Part shown: in pieces, positions 36,026-44,949 of the stretch
How positions within the stretch are numbered: position 1 is the first letter of the stretch
Layout of the letters: each line of letters opens with the position of its first letter
Source: Dyella jiangningensis
GTDB taxonomy: Bacteria; Pseudomonadota; Gammaproteobacteria; Xanthomonadales; Rhodanobacteraceae
Direction of reading: 5' to 3'
NCBI GenBank assembly: GCA_000632805.1
Contig: CP007444.1
Coordinates: forward strand, 2,170,001 to 2,234,000
DNA: 64,000 bases
The notes under the pieces: model-generated
Told to the model about the DNA's origin: nothing
Databases searched by the model: none
Seen by the model: only the letters and a program-made list of their open reading frames with translations
Made by a program: the position numbers and the translations under genes

Positions 36026-36862
36026 ATGGACATCGTCGTCAACGAAGAACTGAAAGCCTATATCGACCCGATGACGCCCGAAGAGTACGAAGCGTTGGAG
36101 CGCAGCATCCTGGCCGAGGGTTGCCGCGATGCGCTCGTGCTGTGGGGCAACATCCTGGTCGATGGGCATCATCGCTACAGCGTCTGCCGCAAGCACGACC
36201 TGCCGTTCCAGACCATGCAGCACGCGCACTTCAGGAGCATGGACGACGTCCATCTGTGGATGATTGACCAGCATCTCGGCCGCCGCAGCGTTTCCGCGTT
36301 CCAGCGTGGCGTGCTGGCCTTGCGCAAGCGCGAAATCCTGGCCGAACGGCGTGCCCGCGCACGGAAAGTCGATGAGCCTGCGCAGGCCCAACCTGCCGCC
36401 GACGAGAACACGGGCGACGAGGCCGTCGTGGAAAGCCATGCCGCGGTAGAGACGGCGGCAATCGAGCCGCTGAACCGCGAAACCCTCGCCCGCGAGGCGC
36501 GCCTCAGCAACAGCCAGATCGGGTTGATCGAGAAAATCCAGAAGCAGGCCACCGAAGAAGTCGTGGCGGCCGTGAAGTCGGGCACGCTGTCGATCAATGC
36601 GGCCGCTGCAGTGGCAACATTGCCGGCCGAGGAACAGCGCGCTGCCGCCGTAGCCGGCGAACAGGAACTCAAGCAGGCCGCCAAACGCGTGCGCGAAGCG
36701 CGACGCAAGCCGCGCGACGAAGCCCCTGCCCCACAGGCCGTGCCTGCGGACGACGAGCTCCAGCAGCTTCGCGAGCGCGTGGCTGAACTGACCAGCGAGA
36801 ACGAGGCATTGCATCGACAGGTGGCGGCACTGCAAGCCAGGCTGGCGGAGTTCCAGAACTGA
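36026..36862 (+). CDS. ParB-fold 'plasmid replication/partition-related' protein
   Basis: The 278-residue protein has an N-terminal ParB/Srx-like domain ('DPMTPEEYEALERSILAEG', 'LVDGHHRYSVC'), a middle HTH-like segment ('ETLAREARLSNSQIGLIEK') and a C-terminal leucine-zipper coiled coil ('LRERVAELTSENEALHRQV'). 'GHHRY' replaces the ParB arginine patch GERR, so CTP binding is uncertain. Chromosomal homologues occur in Lysobacterales under this name. It probably binds DNA as a dimer. No partner ATPase (ParA) is next to it. Confidence 0.8.
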   Translation: MDIVVNEELKAYIDPMTPEEYEALERSILAEGCRDALVLWGNILVDGHHRYSVCRKHDLPFQTMQHAHFRSMDDVHLWMIDQHLGRRSVSAFQRGVLALRKREILAERRARARKVDEPAQAQPAADENTGDEAVVESHAAVETAAIEPLNRETLAREARLSNSQIGLIEKIQKQATEEVVAAVKSGTLSINAAAAVATLPAEEQRAAAVAGEQELKQAAKRVREARRKPRDEAPAPQAVPADDELQQLRERVAELTSENEALHRQVAALQARLAEFQN

Positions 36863-36882
36863 TCCGCGCGCTGCCGGAATAC

Positions 36883-36906
36883 CGCGCTCCGGTTGAACGG
36901 AGCGCG
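36883..36906. terminator. Bidirectional terminator between the ParB-like and GH127 genes
   Basis: A perfect 9-bp stem CGCGCTCCG / CGGAGCGCG with a 6-base loop lies between the two convergent genes, 21 bases after the ParB-like stop and 14 bases from the GH127 stop. Confidence 0.6.
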
Positions 36907-36919
36907 ATTCCTGCATCTG

Positions 36920-38947
36920 CTAGCCGAGCGACGGAAACGCCGTGATGCGCAGCTTGGCGCCCGCGTAAGGCACCAGCGTGACCGATGGCGAGCCTTCGTC
37001 CACCGACGGCTCCGCCTTGGCCGGCACGGGGTCGGCACTGCCTTCCGACGACGTCCACGCGGGGACGTATTGTCCTTGCACCGCCAGTTTCACGGCCGCT
37101 GTCGCGCCTGCAAACGGTCTTTCACCCACGGGGTGCTCGCTCACGGCGATCGGCACATCCGGCTTGAAGCCGATATTCCAGCGCGAGCCGGGATAGACCT
37201 GCCAGTCGTTGGTGGGGCCACGCTTGCGCCAGACGACCCAGTTCTCTTCGATCGGCAACGCATAGACCAGGGCGCCGCGACTGAAACTCAGCGCGCCGTT
37301 GTAGCCGCGCTCGACCTTCACCTCGGCATCGAACACCACTTCGATCGTGTCGCCGGGTGCCCAAGTACGCTCCACGGTCGTGAAGCCGGGCGTGGTCTTG
37401 ACCGGCTTTCCATTCACCGTGATCCGGGTGTCGCGCGACCACGCCGGCATGCGCAGCCTCAACGGAAAGGCAACGGCATGCTCGGGCTTCAACGTAAGGC
37501 TCACCGTCTGCCGGAACGGATAGTCGCTGACCTGCTCGACCACCACCGGCGTGCCACGCACCACCGTGGCCACCGTGCAGGGCGCATAGCTCATGGCGGC
37601 GAGGCCGTGGTCGGCCGTCGCCATCCACAGGCTGTTGGCAAATTTCGGCCAGCCTTGATGGAAATTCGCGGTGCAGCAACGGAAATTGGGTTCCAGCCCG
37701 AACAGGTTCGACTCCGGGCCGTCGGTGGTCCACGGTTGCCGATGCTGGCTGCATTCGACCTGGTTGGCCTGCTGGTTGTATTGGTGCGCCCACATGTCGT
37801 CGGTCAGCGCGGCGGGCAGCGCATTGAAAGCGATGCGTTCCAGCCGATCGCCCAGCGCGGCATCGCCGGTGAGGGCCAGCGCCACTTCGAGCGAGAACAT
37901 GGTCTCCACCACGGTGCATAGCTCGGTGCCTTGCGACGGACTGCGGCCCGCGAGATGTTCATCGGCTGAAAACATGCCGTTGGGCACGCCGTGATACATG
38001 TCGAGCATCTGCAGCTGATGATGGATGGCCTCGCGATCGGCAGCGCTTCCGGAGGCGACGGACCACACCGGCGACGCCTTCAACGACTGCGCGATGTTGA
38101 CGCCGTGCACCTGCAGACCCAGGTCCTGCATGAATGCGTCAGAGCCGCCCGCCTGCTTGCGCAGTGCGTCCGCATCCGTCTTCTGCGTGAACGGAAAGTG
38201 CGCAAACATGCTCTGCCAGTCGTAGCCCTGCTGCTTGAGCAGATGCGCAAGATCAAGCAGCTTTGCGTCGCCCGTGCGCTGGTACAGCCAGAGCACCGAG
38301 ACCAGCTCATCCTGCCATCGCATGCGCCCCCAATCGCGCAAGGGCCGCGTGGGCAATGCCTGCAACTGATGGTGGAAATAGCGCGTCATCAACGGCATGA
38401 CGCGTGGGTCGCCGGTGAGCTCGTGGTACTGGATCAGCACCTTGAGCATGACCATGCGCGGCCACCAGTCGTCGTTGCTGCGCGGCCCGAACATGCCGTT
38501 TTCCCACGGATGCTCCAGCGTCCAGTCGATGAAGCGCATGGCTTTCGCCTTGAGCGTGGGCGAACCCAGCTGCCATGCGAGAGGCACCAGGCCATCGAGG
38601 AAATACGGACCGTCTTCCCACGACTCGCCTTTGCCGCCCGACCACCCGCTGTCCGGCCCCACGATCGGCCAGAACTCGTCGAGATGGCCGCCCAGTCCGT
38701 CCGCCTGGATGTGCAGTTGCCGCAACAGCCAGCCACTCGCCTTGATGGAGCCCGTGGGCAACAGCGCAAAGGGTTGTTGCATCAGCGGCGCCTGCGGAAA
38801 CAGCGGCGCCTGCTGCGCCCGCCCCGCAACCGCCTCGCCGGGCGATGCCACCGCGCGCAACGGCCGGAAGGTCATCGCACCCATGGCACCAGCCAGGGCC
38901 ATGCCCTGAAGGAAGGAGCGACGGCTCATCGAGGGCGGCGTGGGCAT
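36920..38947 (-). CDS. Tat-exported GH127 family beta-L-arabinofuranosidase-like enzyme
   Basis: The 675-residue protein has a Tat signal ('SRRSFLQGMALAGA', about 8-21) and an (alpha/alpha)6 barrel of GH127 (formerly DUF1680). The family zinc site and Cys nucleophile are visible: 'TELCTVVE' supplies the E-x-C pair and 'FRCCTANFHQGWPKF' the Cys-Cys. A beta-sandwich follows ('LRLRMPAWS', 'VERTWAPGDTIEV'). It probably removes arabinofuranose or a related sugar from plant polymers in the periplasm. Tat export agrees with folding and metal loading in the cytoplasm. Sugar specificity varies within the family. Confidence 0.9.
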   Translation of the reverse strand: MPTPPSMSRRSFLQGMALAGAMGAMTFRPLRAVASPGEAVAGRAQQAPLFPQAPLMQQPFALLPTGSIKASGWLLRQLHIQADGLGGHLDEFWPIVGPDSGWSGGKGESWEDGPYFLDGLVPLAWQLGSPTLKAKAMRFIDWTLEHPWENGMFGPRSNDDWWPRMVMLKVLIQYHELTGDPRVMPLMTRYFHHQLQALPTRPLRDWGRMRWQDELVSVLWLYQRTGDAKLLDLAHLLKQQGYDWQSMFAHFPFTQKTDADALRKQAGGSDAFMQDLGLQVHGVNIAQSLKASPVWSVASGSAADREAIHHQLQMLDMYHGVPNGMFSADEHLAGRSPSQGTELCTVVETMFSLEVALALTGDAALGDRLERIAFNALPAALTDDMWAHQYNQQANQVECSQHRQPWTTDGPESNLFGLEPNFRCCTANFHQGWPKFANSLWMATADHGLAAMSYAPCTVATVVRGTPVVVEQVSDYPFRQTVSLTLKPEHAVAFPLRLRMPAWSRDTRITVNGKPVKTTPGFTTVERTWAPGDTIEVVFDAEVKVERGYNGALSFSRGALVYALPIEENWVVWRKRGPTNDWQVYPGSRWNIGFKPDVPIAVSEHPVGERPFAGATAAVKLAVQGQYVPAWTSSEGSADPVPAKAEPSVDEGSPSVTLVPYAGAKLRITAFPSLG

Positions 38948-39077
38948 GCGAAGACTCTCGGCCTGTGGCGACCCGCCGAGTGTTGTTCAATTGTCCGACA
39001 AATTCAAATAGCCCCCGAAATATTGATCTCGGCGCGCGGAAGCTGGGGACACGTACGAAACGTGCCACCGCTGTCGC

Positions 39078-39419
39078 TCACGACTGCGCTTCGCAGCCCC
39101 AACCGTCGTTCATGCCGCCAAGGCTCTCGGCTTCCTCGGCCAGCAGGCCTTCATAGCCTGAGATGTTCTCGTGCGTGGGCTCCATGAAGGGATGCGCCAG
39201 CACCTGCCACGGAAGCGCTTCGTTCCCTTCGTACTCGGAGAAGGAAACCTTCTGGCCGCTCTTGAGCAGACGCAACGCGAACTTCAGGGCCGCATCTTCC
39301 GTGGGAAAGATCACCGCAAAGTCGACCTCGCGTGGCACCGAAAGATCATCGCCCTGCTCGACCATCTGACGAAGCACCTGGCCATTCTCGTCGTCCGGAA
39401 AACGCATATCGCTTTTCAT
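39078..39419 (-). CDS. rraB: Ribonuclease E inhibitor RraB-like protein
   Basis: The 113-residue acidic protein matches the RraB family, which binds RNase E and changes degradosome activity. It opens 'MKSDMRFPDDENGQVLRQM' and has 'REVDFAVIFPTEDAAL' and 'LAHPFMEPTHENIS', which are the conserved blocks. Length is slightly below the E. coli protein (138 aa) because the C-terminal tail is shorter. It lies 130 bases upstream of GH127 on the same strand, but a functional connection is unlikely. No strong ribosome-binding site is seen. Confidence 0.85.
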   Translation of the reverse strand: MKSDMRFPDDENGQVLRQMVEQGDDLSVPREVDFAVIFPTEDAALKFALRLLKSGQKVSFSEYEGNEALPWQVLAHPFMEPTHENISGYEGLLAEEAESLGGMNDGWGCEAQS

Positions 39420-39558
39420 GTCATGTCATGTCCTATCGCGCGGCCACCCGGCATCAACCGGGCCAGAGCCCGTGATTCTGCTGACCCAGGTCAGTGACGT
39501 CGAGTGAGCGGGTGACCTACGTTGCCATCCCCTTCACTCACAGGCCGATCGCATCGCC

Positions 39559-39870
39559 ATGTCTCACGACACTCTCCTCGAAGCCAGCATTCATCACTTC
39601 GATGCCCGCGGGGTCGCGCGGCGCTTTCGCCACGCCGCGATTTTCGGCGCGCTGGGCGCCTTGCATCCCGGCGAAACCATGCGCTTCTTCAATGACCATA
39701 ACCCGCTGCCACTGATCGCCCAGCTGCGTGAACGCTTCGGTGACCAGCTGACCTTGACCTATCGGCAGACGGATCCGGATCTGACCGTGATCGACATCAG
39801 CGTGAGCGATCCGGCGACCGCCACGCGCGACAAACATGCCGAGGGCGGTTGCTGCGGCAGCTGCGGCTGA
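39559..39870 (+). CDS. DUF2249 domain protein with Cys-rich tail
   Basis: The 103-residue protein has the DUF2249/TusA-like fold: 'FDARGVARRFRHAAIFGALGAL' and 'MRFFNDHNPLPLIAQLRERFG', typical of the domain, which occurs alone or fused to hemerythrins and nitrogen-oxide enzymes. The C-terminal 'GGCCGSCG' could bind a metal or thiol. Role is not known; redox or nitrosative stress is a reasonable guess from the family. Confidence 0.85.
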   Translation: MSHDTLLEASIHHFDARGVARRFRHAAIFGALGALHPGETMRFFNDHNPLPLIAQLRERFGDQLTLTYRQTDPDLTVIDISVSDPATATRDKHAEGGCCGSCG

Positions 39871-39885
39871 CAGGCATGTCCGCAT

Positions 39886-39915
39886 GAGCCCGCTGGAAGC
39901 CAAGCCAGCGGGCTC
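39886..39915 (+). terminator. Stem-loop terminator after the DUF2249 gene
   Basis: A perfect 11-bp stem GAGCCCGCTGG / CCAGCGGGCTC with an 8-base loop begins 15 bases after the stop. No T tract follows. Confidence 0.5.
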
Positions 39916-39997
39916 GGCTCCGCCTATCGTCGTTGCACTGTCCAGCCATGCAGGTTCCACTGCCTTGGCCGTCGGGTAGTAAGCTCCACCGATCAGC

Positions 39998-41599
39998 ATG
40001 CCGGTGGACACCATGCCCCAGCTCGGAAGATCTCCCTGCGACGAAGGTGTCATCCTGAGCGGCACGCCGGCTGCAGGCTGCTCAGAACGCTCGCAACGCT
40101 GGACGCTGGTAGCCGCGATTCTCGGGTCCAGCCTCGCCTTCATCGATGGCACCGTGGTCAATGTCGCCCTCCCGGCGATCCAGCATCAACTGAACGCCAA
40201 CACGTCGGACGCGCAATGGGTGATGGAGTCCTACGCGCTGTTTCTGGCTTCGCTCCTGCTGGTGGGCGGCGTACTGGGTGATCGCTTCGGGCGCAAACGC
40301 GTCTTCATGATCGGCACGGCCCTGTTCACGCTCGCTTCGATCGCATGCGCGTTGTCGACGGCCGTCGGCCCGCTGATCGCCTCGCGGGCGGTCCAGGGCA
40401 TCGGTGCGGCGCTCCTGGTACCCGGCAGCCTCGCCCTCATCAGCGCAACCTATCCGCCGTCCAAACGCGGCGCAGCCATCGGCACGTGGTCGGCGTTCAG
40501 TGGGATCACAGCCGCCATTGGACCGGTGATCGGAGGTTTTCTCGTCGATCACTATTCGTGGACCTGGGCCTTTCTGGTCAACGCACCGGTCGGCGCCCTG
40601 CTGCTTGCGATATGCGCGGCGACCGTACCCGAAAGCAAGGGAGACACACAGACAGGCACCATCGACGTATCCGGGGCGGCCTTGGTGACCGTCGGCCTGG
40701 CGGGGCTCGTGTTTGCCTTTATCGAGGCGCCCTCGCGCGGCTGGATGGCAACGCCGATTTGGACGTCCATCGTCATTGGCGGCCTCGCGTTGTCGCTGTT
40801 CGTGTATGTCGAAACGCGCACTGCATCGCCCATGCTTCCCTTGAAGCTCTTTTGCGAGCGCAATTTCAGCGGCGCGAACCTGCTGACCCTTCTGCTTTAC
40901 GCAGCGCTCGGTGGCAGCTTGTTCTTCGTACCGCTGAACCTGATCCAGGTACAGGGCTATGCCGCCACGGAAGCCGGCGCGGCGTTGCTGCCGTTCATTG
41001 CCATCATGTTCGTGATGTCGCGCTGGGCCGGAAGCCTGGTCGACCGCTTCGGCTCCAAGCTCCCGCTCACCGTGGGTCCGCTGATCGCGGCACTCGGCTT
41101 CGCCTTGTTTGCACTGCCCACCGTGCAGGGCAGCTATTGGACGAGCTTCTTTCCGGCCATGTGCGTTCTCGGCCTGGGCATGAGCATAACGGTGGCGCCA
41201 CTGACCACGACCGTCATGAACGTGGTGGGCAAGGAGCTGGCCGGCACCGCATCGGGCATCAACAACGCGGTTTCCCGTACGGCGGGCCTGCTCGCCATCG
41301 CGCTGTTCGGCATCGTCCTGACGCTTGCGTTCAATGCGACCTTGGACAACGAACTCGCCCGACTGGGCGCCCCCTCCGGCCTCGTCGCCGCGGTGGTCGC
41401 GCAACGCCAGAAACTCGCGGGCATCGTGATGCCTGACGGCTACCCCTCCGAGGCCATTGCCGCATTGAGGCGCGCGGTGGGCATGGCATTTGTTTCCGGA
41501 TTCCGGTGGGTCATGCTGATATCGGCGGCGCTGGCGCTGCTGAGTTCGGCCAGCGCGGCGGTGATGATCCAGGGAAAGCCGGGCGAGCCGTCCCGATAA
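39998..41599 (+). CDS. DHA2-type MFS drug exporter (14 membrane helices)
   Basis: The 533-residue inner-membrane protein is a proton-coupled multidrug efflux transporter of the EmrB/QacA group. Motif D1 'LAFIDGTVVNVALPAI' (about 45-60), motif A 'GVLGDRFGRKRVFMIGT', and motif C 'GITAAIGPVIGGFLVD' are all present. Fourteen hydrophobic segments fit DHA2. No membrane-fusion partner (EmrA) is adjacent. ATG 40013 is an alternative start. Substrates are not predictable. Confidence 0.9.
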   Translation: MPVDTMPQLGRSPCDEGVILSGTPAAGCSERSQRWTLVAAILGSSLAFIDGTVVNVALPAIQHQLNANTSDAQWVMESYALFLASLLLVGGVLGDRFGRKRVFMIGTALFTLASIACALSTAVGPLIASRAVQGIGAALLVPGSLALISATYPPSKRGAAIGTWSAFSGITAAIGPVIGGFLVDHYSWTWAFLVNAPVGALLLAICAATVPESKGDTQTGTIDVSGAALVTVGLAGLVFAFIEAPSRGWMATPIWTSIVIGGLALSLFVYVETRTASPMLPLKLFCERNFSGANLLTLLLYAALGGSLFFVPLNLIQVQGYAATEAGAALLPFIAIMFVMSRWAGSLVDRFGSKLPLTVGPLIAALGFALFALPTVQGSYWTSFFPAMCVLGLGMSITVAPLTTTVMNVVGKELAGTASGINNAVSRTAGLLAIALFGIVLTLAFNATLDNELARLGAPSGLVAAVVAQRQKLAGIVMPDGYPSEAIAALRRAVGMAFVSGFRWVMLISAALALLSSASAAVMIQGKPGEPSR

Positions 41600-41768
41600 C
41601 CACCTGTCCACCGCCTTCCCAGGCGTTGCAGGCGCCTGTGAGACCGGGCACATCGGCGCTGGCCGCGCTCGCTATGCCGCTGCCACCGCCGAAGATACGC
41701 ACGGTTCGTTGCAGGCGAGGCCAGCGCCTGAGATCATGGAAGATTGCTCTTTCGCGCGCGGCCTCTCC

Positions 41769-43175
41769 ATGCATATCGGTATCGACTTCGGCACCAGCTA
41801 TTCAGCGGCTGCCGCTATCCGCAGCGGTGAACTGACGCTGGTTCGATTTGGCGACGCGGAGCAGTTTCGCACCGCGGTGTATTTTCCCGAGCTGGTGCCC
41901 GACCCGAACGACTTCGCGCTCACGCCTGAACTCGATGCCCGGCTGGAAGCGCACGTCCGCTCGGCCCGCAACGACCTGCGCCAGCAGGCAGCCGCCGCTG
42001 CTGCCCGCGGCCATGCACCGATCACGCGCGCCGACGACGAGCTGCGTCGCGATGCCTTGCGCGTCGTGCGCCGCCAGTGGATGGAAGAGCAGGCTCGTGC
42101 CGCGACCGCCTCCGTCGCCAGCTTCCAGCATGCGTTGTTCGGCGAGGACGCGGTGGAGGGCTATCTCGAAAGCGGCGGCGGCAACCTGATCGAATCGCCC
42201 AAATCGATGTTCGGCTACCGGCTGGACCCTCAGGTGCGCAAGGTCATCGTGCACATCGCCACGCACATCCTCGAGCACATTCGCCTCACCGCAAGCCGTC
42301 AATTCGACGAACCGGTACGCGGCGCGGTGATCGGCCGCCCCGTGGAATTTCGCAGTTCCATGGGCGCCGCAGGATCGGAACAGGCCATCGACATACTGCG
42401 TGAGGCCGCTGCCGCTGCGGGTTTCGACGACGTGCGCTTTCTCGAGGAACCCGCCGCGGCTGCCATGCACTACCACAAGAGTCTTGTCGAGCGGCAGCAT
42501 GCGCTGATCGTGGACATCGGCGGCGGCACCACCGACGTCACGCATGCCGAGCTCGGCGGCGCGGTGTCACCCTTGATCGCGCGTAATTGGGGCCTGCCCA
42601 AGGGCGGCACGGATCTCGACGTGGGCGTCAGCCTGCACAGCTTCATGCCGCTGATGGGCAAGGACATCGTGCGTGTGCCGCAGCACCAGTTCGTGGAAGC
42701 GGCGAGCGTGCACAACCTGCCCAAGCAGCGCGAATTCCGCAAACAGAACTACCGCCTGGTTGCCGCACCGTACGGACCTCGCCTGCGCGCATTGCAGGAA
42801 CTAGGCGCCACCACGCGACTCAATCAGACGGCCGAACGCACGAAAATCCAGTTGAGCGCCGACCCGACGTATCGCGCCCGACTGGATTTCATCGAGCACG
42901 GCCTCGCCGTCGACGCCAGTCGCGATGATCTCGACACGGCCATCGAGCCCTTCCTCACCCAGCTGGAGCGCACGCTGACCACGGTCCGTGGCGATCTTCC
43001 TGCCCTGCCCGCCAGCGTGTTCCTTACCGGCGGAACGTCCCGGTCGCCGCAGGTCAAGGCCAGGGTCGCCGCCTGTTTCCCCGAGATTCCTCTGGTACAC
43101 GGCGATCCGTCGCTCGGCGTGGTTTCCGGGCTGGCCGTGGCGGCCAGTGAAGTGGAACACCACGCGGCGGTGTAA
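41769..43175 (+). CDS. Hsp70-family protein without substrate domain (YegD-like)
   Basis: The 468-residue protein has only the actin-like ATPase domain of Hsp70. Phosphate loop 1 is 'GIDFGTSYSAAA', phosphate loop 2 is 'IVDIGGGTTDVTHAE' and the adenosine loop is 'VFLTGGTSRSPQV'. A linker and peptide-binding domain are missing, as in E. coli YegD. Its clients are unknown. Start at 41769 gives the standard MHIGID opening; an upstream ATG (41736) is possible. It is convergent with the M17 N-domain gene. Confidence 0.9.
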   Translation: MHIGIDFGTSYSAAAAIRSGELTLVRFGDAEQFRTAVYFPELVPDPNDFALTPELDARLEAHVRSARNDLRQQAAAAAARGHAPITRADDELRRDALRVVRRQWMEEQARAATASVASFQHALFGEDAVEGYLESGGGNLIESPKSMFGYRLDPQVRKVIVHIATHILEHIRLTASRQFDEPVRGAVIGRPVEFRSSMGAAGSEQAIDILREAAAAAGFDDVRFLEEPAAAAMHYHKSLVERQHALIVDIGGGTTDVTHAELGGAVSPLIARNWGLPKGGTDLDVGVSLHSFMPLMGKDIVRVPQHQFVEAASVHNLPKQREFRKQNYRLVAAPYGPRLRALQELGATTRLNQTAERTKIQLSADPTYRARLDFIEHGLAVDASRDDLDTAIEPFLTQLERTLTTVRGDLPALPASVFLTGGTSRSPQVKARVAACFPEIPLVHGDPSLGVVSGLAVAASEVEHHAAV

Positions 43176-43232
43176 CTGCGCACCTGGCGCTGAAGCATTC
43201 GACCGACCTTATCGCCGGCCGATTCGCCGTCC

Positions 43233-43850
43233 TTATCGATCAGCCAGCGCAGCGCTGAACTGCGCGGCCGCCGAGGAAAAACCCGCGGCGCCCACGTCGA
43301 ACACCCAGCGACGCAATGATGGCGCCGGGGCCAGCCCATGCGCCGCAATGCTCACATGGGCATCGATGGCACGCATGACGGCCTTCATCATCGCCGGTGC
43401 CACGCCCGCGGTGACACCGGGCGCCAATCCCGAATCGAGAAGGCTCGGGGCAAACGCGGCACTGGTTACCCCGAGGTGCACGGCAGCCCCAAGGGCGGCG
43501 GTGACTGCATGGGCCGTCGTCGCTGGCGTCCACTGCGATGGGTCACCCATGCCAATCACCATCACGGCCTGCGCCACGACTGTTGCCGGCGGCAGGCTGA
43601 CCAGCAGGGTTTCGCCCATCTCTCCCGTGTATACGCCTTCATCGCGCAAGCGCAGCAGCTTGCCCGAGAGCGCGTTATCCAGATGAAGCAACCCGCCTCG
43701 CAGGTCGCCGTCCAATTCGCGAGCGAACATGCAAGCGACGGAAAGATCCACGTCGGCGGCCGCGCCATCCCAGGCAGCGATGTCGAGCGACACGCCCTGC
43801 CAGCTGCCTAGCGTCTGCCGTTCGGGCGTTGGGTTGGGGGTGTTCATCAT
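43233..43850 (-). CDS. Stand-alone leucyl aminopeptidase (M17) N-terminal-domain protein
   Basis: The 205-residue protein resembles the macro-like N-terminal domain of M17 leucyl aminopeptidases, including 'GDLRGGLLHL', 'GETLLVSLPP' and 'VIGMGDPSQW'. The catalytic C-terminal domain with its zinc ligands is absent, so it cannot be a peptidase. Macro-type domains bind nucleotides or nucleic acids. It follows the TRIC gene by 6 bases and is certainly in the same operon, which makes a link with the channel worth testing. Confidence 0.8.
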   Translation of the reverse strand: MMNTPNPTPERQTLGSWQGVSLDIAAWDGAAADVDLSVACMFARELDGDLRGGLLHLDNALSGKLLRLRDEGVYTGEMGETLLVSLPPATVVAQAVMVIGMGDPSQWTPATTAHAVTAALGAAVHLGVTSAAFAPSLLDSGLAPGVTAGVAPAMMKAVMRAIDAHVSIAAHGLAPAPSLRRWVFDVGAAGFSSAAAQFSAALADR

Positions 43851-43856
43851 CAGCGG

Positions 43857-44540
43857 TTATCCGGCAATCCTTGGCAGTTGCCAGCCAAAGTGGACGGCTG
43901 CCATTCGCAACGTGAAGCAGGCAACGAAACCCATGCCCGCCGCCGCGGCCGGCGAGCAACCGAAACGACGGGCGACCACGACGACCGCTGCGCCGACCCC
44001 GGCCGCGCTCGCATAGATGTCGGTCACCAGCACCACGGGCACTCGCGCAAGCAGCATGTCGCGAATGACACCGCCACCACAGCCGGTCATCGCGCCCATC
44101 AACATGGCGATGAACGGATGGATGTTGAACTCGAGTGCCTTTTCCGCGCCGGCCACCGCGAACAGCGCGAGGCCCGCCGCGTCGAGCGTCGTCAACAACA
44201 TTGCCGGCACCGACTCGATCTGCAGATGCAGCAGAAAGGCCACCAGCCCGGCGACAAAGGCAAGCAAGGGATAGCGCCCGTCGCGAATGGCGCTCGGCGG
44301 CGTCGCACCGATCAGGAGGTCGCGGATGATGCCACCGCCGAGCGCGACCACGAATGACAGCACCAGCACGCCGAGCAGATCCAGGCCCGCGCGAATCGCT
44401 GCATGGGCGCCCTCGATCGCAAATACCACGGTGCCGGCGAGATCCGCAACCAGCACGACGTGCCTGCGGATCGTGACCGGTCTTCGATCGAGCGGCCGGT
44501 CGCCTGCAACCGTAACGTTCTGCGGGTCGAAATCGGTCAT
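43857..44540 (-). CDS. Trimeric intracellular cation channel (TRIC) family protein (YicG type)
   Basis: The 227-residue inner-membrane protein has seven predicted helices in two repeats. Each repeat carries the TRIC glycine motif: 'ALGGGIIRDLLIG' and 'GCGGGVIRDMLLARVP', where Lys/Arg and Gly residues line the pore. Bacterial members conduct potassium or related cations. A N-terminal extension of about 25 polar residues precedes helix 1. Start 44540 has a GGGGAGCACC ribosome-binding site. It is the first gene of an operon with the M17 N-domain protein. Confidence 0.92.
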   Translation of the reverse strand: MTDFDPQNVTVAGDRPLDRRPVTIRRHVVLVADLAGTVVFAIEGAHAAIRAGLDLLGVLVLSFVVALGGGIIRDLLIGATPPSAIRDGRYPLLAFVAGLVAFLLHLQIESVPAMLLTTLDAAGLALFAVAGAEKALEFNIHPFIAMLMGAMTGCGGGVIRDMLLARVPVVLVTDIYASAAGVGAAVVVVARRFGCSPAAAAGMGFVACFTLRMAAVHFGWQLPRIAG

Positions 44541-44949
44541 GGTGCTCCCCGGGGGTTCCGACCCGGATCTTGTCGAAAGCCTCTGGCCAGTTCAATGGCC
44601 GGACGACCATGAAACAAGCTCGCCAGCGCGCCAAGTGCGGCCGGCCGGTCACACACCGTCGCACGATGACAACCAGCCATGCCTCGAACGAAGACCCGCG
44701 CCTGCCGAATTTACGGGACAGCGAGGCGACCTGGGCAGCCATGCGCGGCAAACCAATCGGTAAGGCGATATGAAGAGAGCGCGCAGGACCATTCGGTCAT
44801 GCAGATCCTTTCCGCCGCTGATCCTGGCATCAGGATCGCAACATCGCCTCGCTGGCGCGATGCGGACTGTTTCATTGCGCCATCGCACTGCCCATGCACT
44901 TTGCAGAGGACTCCCCTAGACTCCGGGTGACCCATCAGGGAGTGATGCG
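44541..44949. other. 409-base divergent intergenic region
   Basis: The region separates the TRIC operon and the jelly-roll/7TM gene. One small frame (44666-44773, 35 residues) is present but lacks convincing codon bias or homology. Nothing else is recognised. Confidence 0.4.

Noticed and set aside
44666-44773. 35-codon plus-strand frame in the TRIC/7TM intergenic region
   Set aside because: No clear ribosome-binding site, no codon bias and no recognisable similarity.
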